Under the pieces are notes generated by a model. The model saw nothing but the letters and a program-made list of their open reading frames with translations, did no database searches and was not told the origin of the DNA. The translations under genes were made by a program, and so were the position numbers. A stretch of DNA of 64,000 nucleotides from Coffea arabica (lineage: Eukaryota; Streptophyta; Magnoliopsida; Gentianales; Rubiaceae): positions 744,001 to 808,000 of the forward strand of contig NC_092329.1 in NCBI RefSeq assembly GCF_036785885.1, written 5' to 3'. Below, in pieces: positions 56,122-64,000 of this stretch; within the stretch, counting starts at the first letter, position 1; each line of letters starts with the position of its first letter.

Positions 56122-56559
56122 GGATAAATTTCACTTTATTCCCTGTGATTTAGTATTTTTTACATAACTCCCTATGATTTCAAAAACTATATATAATCCC
56201 CTCATGATTTGGATTAAAGTGTCAAAGTGACGGGAATGATAATTTGTAATGGAATCACCTAAAATGTCAAAAATAACCTTATATAAAGTTGAAAATTATT
56301 AATTAACCAAGGGAGGTTATGTGTATATTTTGAAACCATAAGGGGGTTATATGGTAAAGTATTAAACCATAAGGGAGTTAGTGTGTCATGTATTTATAAG
56401 GGTAATTTCGACATTTTTAGAAGTTCCGTTACGAATGATTATTTCCGTCACTTTGACACTTTAATCCAAATCATAAAGGGGTTATGTATAGTTTTTGAAA
56501 CCATATGAGAGTTATGTATAAAAACGCTAAATCACAAGGAGGTAAAATGTAATTTGTCC
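56122..56559. mobile_element. Mutator-type MITE in the last WAK intron
   Basis: 438 bp with long inverted ends (left GGATAAATTTCACTTTATTC; right, reversed, GGACAAATTACATTTTACCT) and the perfect 9-bp duplication TTTTGTTTA (56113-56121 and 56560-56568). Non-coding. The element strand cannot be assigned. Confidence 0.9.
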
Positions 56560-58409
56560 TTTTGTTTATAAACACACATACGCATACGATCAACCCAAAC
56601 TCCACTTTTTAAATTTTTTGCATTTCTTAAGGAATTATTGTTAGAAAGCCAAAACTACCTAGCTGAGTCAATGTCAACCCAAAGCTCGACCACCTCTTAA
56701 TCAGGTTTACTTTTGACCTCGAATTTAGCCAAACCAAAGTCAACATATATGTAAACTAAAGAGAGTTAAGAGTATGAAGCACAAGACCAATTCGATGATT
56801 AGCCGCATTAATCAAGTGACGTTATCTTTTTTATTCGAATTCAAAGTCTTTTCTTTTTTTTTTGCTCCCTTATTGTACGGTTTGAAGTCTCCATTAAAGT
56901 GAAAAGAAAAAAAAAATTCTAGGGTATACATTTTCTCACATTGCCTATCAGTTAAAAGCATCACATATAGAGAAGCATTCTATTATTGCCGAAGCAATAA
57001 ACTCAGGGACAAACTCTTGCTTAAATCTTGATCAGAAATATAATCGACAATTTCACTAATATAAACTTGATAATAATCACTTGTATTATACTTCGAAGTT
57101 GATATTGCTTTACCCCTGCGCAGTTCAACATGTTCCTTCTCGTTCCTTCCTTTTCTGGGATTTTTCTTCCTCTAAATATTGTAAAAAAAACACTGTCTTA
57201 GGTGTTGCTGTGGGCACTATGGTTCTGCTAGTGGTCTGTTCTTGGTGCTTGTACGTGTCCAAGAAAAGAAAGATGATGTGGTTGAAGGAAAAATTCTTTC
57301 GAGAAAATGGAGGGCTACTCCTACAAAAGCGACTCAACGGACAAGAAGAATCCTCAAATAGCCCAAGAATTTTCAGTGCCAGAGATCTTGAGAAGGCAAC
57401 AAACAACTTCCATGAAGGTAACATTATTGGTCAAGGAGGTTTTGGGATAGTCTACAAAGGTCGTCTAATAGACAACAAAGAAGTCGCTATCAAGAAGTCA
57501 AAAACAGTTGATCCCAACCAAATTGAGCAATTCATCAATGAGGTTGTGATTCTGTCACAAATTAACCACAAAAATGTAGTTAAGCTCTTTGGTTGTTGTC
57601 TCGAGACAGAGGTACCTTTACTCGTTTATGAATTTATCAACAATGACACTCTTTTTAACCATTTACACAACAAGAAGCGGGCACGTGAAATTAGTTGGGA
57701 CATCCGACTGAAAATAGGTGCAGAAACTGCAGAAGCCCTCTCATATTTGCACTCCGCTGCTTCACCTCCAATCATCCATAGGGACATAAAGACCACGAAC
57801 ATACTTCTGGATGAGGAATTTACAGCAAAAGTATCCGATTTCGGTGCTTCAAGATTGGGCCTTCTTGATCAAGATCAACTATCTACAGTGGTGCAAGGAA
57901 CTCGTGGATATCTGGACCCTGAATTCTTCCAAACATTTCAGTTGACAGAGAAAAGTGATGTTTATAGCTTTGGAGTCGTTCTTGTGGAGCTACTAACAGG
58001 GGAAAAGCCCGTATGCTTCAATAGATCAGAGGGTGAGATAAGTTTAAGCAATCATTTCCTTTCTTCGATGAAAGAAAATCGACTGTTTCAAATTCTTGAA
58101 GATTCTGTCGCGTCTGATGATAATATTGACCAATTGAGACAAGTTGCTGTGCTTGCCGAACGATGCCTAAATGTAAAAGGCGCCGACAGGCCTTCCATGA
58201 AAGAAGCAGCAATGGAACTGGTAGGGTTGCGAATCACATCAAAGCATAGTTGGACTCAAGGTTCTCAAGCTTTAAACCAAGAAGAGATTGAGCCCCTGAT
58301 TGATCATCAAGAACAATCCAATCCCTCCCGTGGCGGTGATATTATGTTGACAACTACATATTATAGCCTCCAAAATCAAGAAATACAGCCAATTGCCCAT
58401 GGGAGATGA

Positions 58410-58679
58410 TCATTTGATCCTGCGGTCATGGGAAGGACTGGATTGCATTTTTACGTCATCCTTACTTGTGTTTTTGATATTACTAGTGATTATGTTATCA
58501 CGATATGTTAACATCTTTTTAACGCTAAAGTTCGCAATTATATTTTTATTGTCAACCTCACAACAACATATTAGTATGTTTTTAATTTTCTTTAACCAAG
58601 TTCTTTGAAAAAGGTATTGTGTACGATTAATCACCAAACTTTTCTGAAATCTCATCTTACTCCATTGAGCTATATTGAT
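58410..58679 (+). other. 3' flank of the second WAK
   Basis: Probable 3' UTR and short intergenic stretch before a minus-strand Copia LTR. Nothing else seen. Confidence 0.4.
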
Positions 58680-59027
58680 GGATCCAATGGATCCAAATTG
58701 ATAATCACACATAAACCCACAGGAACAATCTCAAGAATTTGATATATGAGTAAAGGAAAGAAATTTTTTTCTGTTACTCAAAGAAGGCTGCGGCTCCAGA
58801 AGAACGAAAAACACAGAGGCTATGCACAAAGACCAAAAACAAAAGGCAACTGCTACTTTGTACAATAGCTAGACACAAAACTTCTAATTCTACTATGACT
58901 AACATTATGGGATTTGATCCCATGTAGCCAACTTTAGACTTGCCAAGAAAACTAGCTAATAAACAAATGACATGCGGTCAATAAATAAAACTAACCAATC
59001 AATCATAGTTTGGTTTATATTTCTACA
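58680..59027 (-). mobile_element. Copia 3' LTR
   Basis: The minus strand begins TGTAGAAATATAAACC at 59027, directly after a TTAAGGGAGTCA purine-rich stretch that overlaps the pol stop. It runs through a promoter-like region to about GGATCCA near 58680. The lower boundary is approximate and no target duplication was determined. Confidence 0.55.
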
Positions 59028-61464
59028 TTGACTCCCTTAAACCAAACTCCTGTAATTTGGACATGCCCAACAACTTCTTCAACTTGATAAAAATCTCCGT
59101 CTTCAATGCTTTGGTGAAAATGTCAGTCACTTGCTCTTTAGTTCTGCAATAATCAATTTCAATCTCTCTCTGTCGAACTAACTCCTGTATGAAGTGATAT
59201 TTGATGTCAATATGTTTGCTACGCCCATGAAGTACTAGATTCTTGAACAACTCAATTGTTGACTTACTATGACAATAAATTTTCGTAGGATCAACCTGCT
59301 TGTACTGTAGAATACCAAGTACACGACGTAACCACAAAACTTGAATAACACTGTTAGCTACTGCAATATACTCCGCTTCCACTGTAGACAATGCAGTCAC
59401 CTGTTGTTTTTTCGAACTCCAAAAAAGCACTCCAGAACCAATAAAAAATACATAGCTTGAAGTACTCTTTCTCTCTATTGTATCACCTCCCCAATCACTA
59501 TCTGTGTAGCCAAACAACTCAATTGGATCATTTCCTAAATAAAAAATGCTATCACTGCAAGTACCTCCAATATATCTCAAATGCCTGCAAATGTGACTAA
59601 CGTAAATTTTTTATGAACCTACTAATCAGACCAATAGCAAAATTGACATCTGGCCTTGTAAATGTAAAATATTTCAAACTCCCTACCAAACTTTTAAAAT
59701 ATATGGGATTCACATATCCACCAGCACACTCCTTGGTCAATCTCAATTTTTCTTCAACTGGTGTCATAATTGGTTTTGCTGTATCCGTTTTGAACTTCTT
59801 TAAATGCCACTTACATATTTCTTTTGAGATATAAAAGTTCCACTATCAGATTGAAAGATTTAAATTCTCAAAAAACATGACATGAGTCCCATATCTATCA
59901 TCTCAAACTGTTTAATCATGGCCACCCTGAATTCTGCAATCATCTCTGGATTATTTCTTGTAAAAATTAAATCATCTATGTACAAGCACACAATAAGAAT
60001 ATCACCACGAGCATAAGATTTAATATATAATGTGTGCTCATATGGACACCTCTGAAAATCACGAGTCAGAAAATAGGAATCAATTCTTGTATACCACGCT
60101 CTTGGGGCTTGTTTCAATCCATATAAGGCTCTCTTCAATCTATATACCTTATTTTCCTGATCTCTTCTGACAAATCCTGCTGGCTACTCCACATATACTT
60201 CTTCAATAAGAACTCCATTTAGGAAAGTTGCCTTGACATCCATTTGATAAATTCTTCAGTTATTTTGGGCAGTTAGAGAAATTGGACTGTATCAAACCTA
60301 GCAACGGGTGCAAATATTTCAAAATAGTCAATCCCGGATTTCTACTTGTATCTTTTCACCACTAATCTCGCTTTGTATCTATCAATTTCTCCATTGGGTT
60401 TGAATTTTTTCTTGTACACTCACTTCACTCCAATGACTTTTTTACCAATTAAAAGAAAAGTAAGTTCCCAGGTGTCATGTTTTTCTATTGTATTAATTTC
60501 TTCCTCTATTGCTTTCACCCAATGATCATCACTGGCTGCCTCCTCATACACAACTAGATCACAATCTACAAACAAAACAAAATTAATAATATTTTCGTCA
60601 GAAGGAACATCATCTAGTGTAGTAAGTTGACTAGTCCCAAATTCCTCTTTCATCAAAAGTCACATCTGTACTCATTATATCACCTTTTTCTGTCACAAGA
60701 ATATACAACATGTAAGTACGGGAGACTTCACTATAACCAAAAAATACACACTTCTCCCTCTTGTCATTAAGTTTCTTTCTTAATTGATCAGGAATATGGA
60801 AATAGGCAATACACCCAAAAACTCTGAAATGACCAACAAATGGCCTTCTACCACTCCAAATTTCTTCAAGAGTTTTTTTGAAAATACTTTTGGTAGGACT
60901 CCTGTTTAACAGATAAATTGCACAAGAAACTGCTTCTGCCTAAAAAACCTTTGGCATATTTTTCAATTTCAACATACACCTCACCATATCCATAACTATC
61001 ATATTCTTTCTCTCTGTCACCCCATTTTATTGGGGAGTGTACTTGTTAGTCAATTGATGCTTCATCCCATTTTCCTCAAAAAAAATCATCACACCAAATA
61101 TTCCTGACCCCTATCTATTCTCAAAATTTTAATTTGACACCCACTTTGCCTTTCAACGAAAGTTTTTAAAATTTTAAAAGTGTCACAGGCATCAGATTTT
61201 TGTTTCAAAAAATACACCCAAGCTTTTCTACTAAAGCATCAATAAAGGTAATAAAATACCTACAACCACCATTAGAAGGAACCTCCACAGTACATAAATC
61301 TGAATGAATAATTTCTAATGGTCTTCTGGCCCTTCATGATTTGTCAGTTTGAAAAGTATCTGATATGAACATGATTCTCCAAGGACCGCTCAAGAGAAAT
61401 GCTTACATAAATCTGAATGAATAATTTCTAATGGTCTTGTGGCCCTCCAAGATTTGTCAGTTTG
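59023..61464 (-). pseudogene. Copia pol remnant (integrase C-term, RT, RNase H)
   Basis: Minus strand. RNase H frame (59580-59023) with GYTDSDWGGD, STSSYVFFIGSG and ALSTVEAEYIA. RT segment (60138-59860) with RALYGLKQAPRAWY and CLYIDDLIF. RT start near 60560 (DDHWVKAIEEEINTIEKHDT). Upstream, fragments of the integrase C-terminus (NGVTERKN, FGCIAYFHIPDQLRKKL). Many stops and frameshifts. It is cut at 61464 at the junction with the third WAK-flank copy, so gag, protease and the 5' LTR are missing. Confidence 0.8.
61291..61464. repeat. 61-bp direct duplication at the Copia truncation point
   Basis: 61291-61351 and 61404-61464 are near-identical (TACATAAATCTGAATGAATA...TTTGTCAGTTTG). The second copy ends exactly where the WAK-flank sequence begins (TTTGTGCATATTTTC), sharing TTTG at the join. 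Confidence 0.85.
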
Positions 61465-61598
61465 TGCATATTTTCTAACAATCATCTAATAAAAATGCTT
61501 AAAACTCAAAGAGAAATTTAGCTGTCATAGGAGATGTGAGAAATTCCAAAACTAGTAAATAATATGAAATCTTAGTCTATCTATTGAGCAAATAGATA
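61461..61598 (+). repeat. Copy 3 of the WAK 5'-flank segment, left part
   Basis: Matches 31612-31748 of copy 2, same orientation, including the empty Stowaway site. Interrupted at the word AATAGATATT by the LINE/MITE block. Confidence 0.85.
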
Positions 61599-61607
61599 TT
61601 TTTTAAT

Positions 61608-62015
61608 GGGTTAAATACCAAAAACCCCCCTGTGGTTTGCCAAATGTTCACTTTACCTCCCTATGGTTTGGAAACCTACAATTTGACTCCCTGTCATTTC
61701 AACTAAAGTAAAAGTCTAACGGAAAGCATCAAAACTAACGTCTGAAAGGAAAATGTCAAAATTGCCCCTCTATAAGGGTTTTGGGTTAAGTACCAAAAAC
61801 CCCCCTGTGGTTTGTCAAATGTACACTTTACCTCCCTATGGTTTGAAAATATACAATTTAACTCCCTGTCGTTTCACCTAAAGTGAAAATCTAACAGAAA
61901 TTCTGTTAAATACACTTTAGTTAAAACGACAGGGAGTCAAATTGTAGGTTTCCAAACCATAGGGAGGTAAAGTGAACATTAGGCAAACCATAGGGGGGTT
62001 TTTGGTATTTAACCC
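61608..62015. mobile_element. Mutator-type MITE
   Basis: 408 bp. Ends GGGTTAAATACCAAAAACCC and its inverse. Target duplication TTTTTTAAT (61599-61607 and 62016-62024). An internal direct copy of the end sequence lies at about 61783, giving a foldback-like structure. It sits in the T-rich tail region of the minus-strand LINE. Confidence 0.9.
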
Positions 62016-62024
62016 TTTTTTAAT

Positions 62025-63794
62025 TTACTGTTTTTTTATTAAAAAATTTTGGCAGAGTTTCCCCTTATAAATGGACGAAACTCCCTGTCAACAAACCCAA
62101 TCTCATGAAAATATTCACATGACAGTTATTTAATACAAATTTTTAGCTAAGCTATAGTAATTTTCTACGAAAATCAGGGAAACCTAAAGTGTCCATGATG
62201 ATCTCCCTACGGACAGTAGCCAGCAAAGAACGAAAGTTGTCAAAAACATCCTCTTGCTCCGAATTTGTGCCAAGGTTAGCTAGATAATCAGCAGGTTTGT
62301 TCACCTCTCTATAGCAATGGGTTATCTCACGGAAATGATGCTTGAAACTGAGTAATTCATCCACCTCCCGTTGGAGTCTCCAAGGGCAACCATGTGTCCC
62401 TTGGAGTATTTGAACCAAGACAAGTGAGTCAGATTCAACATGGAAGTCTTGTAAGCCTCGAGCAACAAAGAGCAGCACCCCAAAGAGTGTGGCCTTGAGC
62501 TCCGCGTGTAAACTGGTCAATGACCCAAAAAAACAGGAATAACCGACGATAAATCTCCCTTCCCCATCTCGCACAACTCCCCCACCCCCACTAACTCCTG
62601 GGTTCCCCTTTGCACAACCATCCAAATTCAACTTATACCCTGCCCTAGGAGCCGACCATGTAATCGGTAAATAGAAACCGTTCTTTTCAAAGCTACCACT
62701 GAAGAGTGAAGAACATCCCAAGAGACGAAAGAACATGCTATTTTCGGAAAATTACAATGTAGTAACTCACATAACTATTGAAATACCTGATCTGCCACCT
62801 CCGTCCACCCCACCTTCCTTCCATCAAACAGTCCCCTGTTTCTCGCTTTCCATAACTCCCAACAGACGAGCATAGGTAATGTACTATAAATGAACCTGAG
62901 ATACACGTTGTGCCCCTTACGCAGTTACCACCGTAACAGCACATGTCTCAATGTGGACACCATATCCAAATATCCCAAGACACCCTCAAATCTATTCCTG
63001 ACCACCTTAGCTAAATCCCCTGTTAAAAATATGTGATTAACCTCGTCATCTGCTGGCTTAGAACAACAATGACACTTAGACGGACCCTGTACCCCAAATC
63101 TATGTAGCAGGTCCATTAGGGGAAGATGCAAACGTAGCAACCGTAACATAAAGAAGGAGATTTTGATAGGAAACCCCTTCAGCCACACATGCGAAACCAC
63201 CCAGGAATAATTAGAAGCCTGCGAAACAAGCGTGTAAGCCGAAGAAACCGAGAATGAACCATTCTGTGTTAAAGCCCACATCATCCTATCAGAGCTATGA
63301 GTGGATGAAGGGGGAATCTTCACAACTTGCCTAACTAACTCAGGCTCTAGAACTTGATTAAGGAGTCGCATATTCCATTGCGCTTGGAAGACAAAATCTG
63401 ACAGAACACGATCTTGAAAATTTTCCACCTGATGACATATAGCCCCAGTTCCCATCCAATTGTCATGCCAGAAATCCATTGATCCCTCACCGATGACCCA
63501 ACAAATATGCTCTTCTGCCAACTATTGAATCGAACATAACCTCTTCCAAGTGTAAGAAATTGAATAGCCCTCTTCTGCCAAACAAGGGTGCACCTCTCTA
63601 CTATATTTTGTTGTTAAAATTCAGCCCATAGGGATCTCCTTTTCCGAAAGTTCCACCAAAACTTAATGGAAAGAGCATCATATACCTTCGTCAAACTACG
63701 AACTCCAATCCCACCCTCCTGATGTGGGCAGCACAACTCCCCCCAACTTAACCAATGAAATTTCTGGCCCATATCCGTCTAGCTCCACAAAAAC
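62025..63794 (-). pseudogene. 5'-truncated LINE (zf-RVT and RNase H)
   Basis: Minus strand. The zf-RVT/connection region (63521-62925) has HVWLKGFPIKISFFMLRLLR and CHCCSKPADDEVNHIFLTGD. After frameshifts the RNase H (62736-62152) has NLDGCAKGNPGVSGGGGVVR, LHAELKA, VESDSLVLV and NKPADYLANLG, keeping the D-E-D-D residues. 63530-63790 includes remnants of the RT-connection region. 62025-62151 is a 3' UTR. Different family from the LINE at 11923-15756. It inserted into copy 3 of the WAK flank with loss of about 10 bp of target (AATGAATATG in copy 2). Confidence 0.8.
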
Positions 63795-64000
63795 ATTAAA
63801 TATCCAAAACATCTTCCATGCATCCAGGTGAATCACTATAACTCAAAAGATTTGTGCTTGTTTTTAAAAATAACATTTGTTAAAAAATGATTGAAGCCCA
63901 AGGAGAAATTTAGCTAACATGGTAGATGTGAAAATTTTCAAATCTAGGAAACCATATGAAATCTCAAATCTCATAGCAAAAAAAGAGAAAAAAATGAAAA
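63795..64000 (+). repeat. Copy 3 of the WAK 5'-flank segment, right part
   Basis: Matches copy 2 from about 31770 onward (AAAACATCTTCC-TGCATCCAGG, then TTGAAGCCCAAGGAGAAATT) and continues past the window. A further WAK-related unit probably follows. Confidence 0.85.

Larger units (their letters stand above)
44419..58409 (+). pseudogene. Second WAK gene, first exon split by a Tat retrotransposon
   Basis: Paralogue of the intact WAK. Host exon pieces: 44419-44506, 54680-55483, 55820-55999, 57202-58409. Without the insertion these total 2280 nt with matching phases and no stop, i.e. 759 codons. The parts are a signal peptide; GUB_WAK (CQDHCGNVSIPFPFG); GIGCCRTDIPPGAW; an EGF-like tail; a Ca-EGF exon starting DIDECQKEETNNC; a TM segment (GVAVGTMVLLVVCSWCLYVS); and a kinase with GQGGFG, VAIK, HRD about 550, DFG about 570 and DPEF. 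A relic EGF exon (55597-55694) must be skipped because it ends in a stop. In the genome the frame entering the element stops at 44610, so the full receptor cannot be made unless the 10.2-kb element is removed. The kinase exon could still be transcribed from an internal start. Confidence 0.85.

Noticed and set aside
58905..58925. GGGATTTGATCCCATG palindromic stretch resembling a tRNA T-arm.
   Set aside because: No A box, anticodon stem or acceptor stem nearby; it lies within the Copia LTR.

Overview
This is nuclear DNA of a flowering plant, most likely a eudicot. The evidence is AT-rich intergenic sequence, wall-associated-kinase (WAK) genes with plant GT-AG introns, and plant-specific transposons: Tekay, Athila and Tat Ty3/gypsy elements, Copia, TRIM, Mutator-like elements, Stowaway and hAT. 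I cannot name the species. No rRNA, tRNA or CRISPR was seen.

Layout. 1-2935 is a Tekay-type LTR. 2936-5935 is an inverted copy of a WAK 5'-flank segment carrying a Stowaway MITE. 5936-9519 is mostly unassigned and holds a FAR1-like fragment. 9520-9951 is the 5' end of a Copia element. 9952-19244 is a minus-strand, internally deleted Athila element with a LINE in its protease region. 20034-23497 is the 3' end of a minus-strand Tekay element with a hAT insertion in its LTR. 23498-26497 is a nearly identical inverted copy of 10955-13936. 26498-29984 holds an RNase H relic and a Mutator-like element carrying a GRF zinc-finger ORF. 29985-32650 is the second copy of the WAK-flank segment, followed by an LTR-like sequence with a nested TRIM.

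The host genes are a tandem WAK cluster on the plus strand. There is an orphan first-exon relic (34706-34870), an apparently intact three-exon WAK (35896-38599, 757 aa), and a second WAK (44419-58409). The second gene's first exon is split by a young 10.2-kb Tat-lineage LTR retrotransposon (44507-54674, TSD CCCAA). The Tat element carries gag-pro, a twice frame-shifted pol with dual RNase H, 51-bp tandem repeats, and an antisense gene that can be modelled with two introns. Downstream come a degenerate Copia, a third copy of the WAK-flank segment running off the window, and a LINE relic with a Mutator-type MITE.

Most notable: (i) 33-nt hairpin units at about 75-bp spacing with compensatory base changes in the Athila 3' region, plus a related hairpin in its LTR; (ii) a WAK reading frame that stays intact across the Tat insertion; (iii) reciprocal EGF-exon loss between the two WAK paralogues; (iv) the antisense gene of the Tat element; (v) a Mutator-like element with a GRF zinc finger; (vi) a 3-kb inverted repeat that appears to differ only by small indels and may be an assembly artefact.
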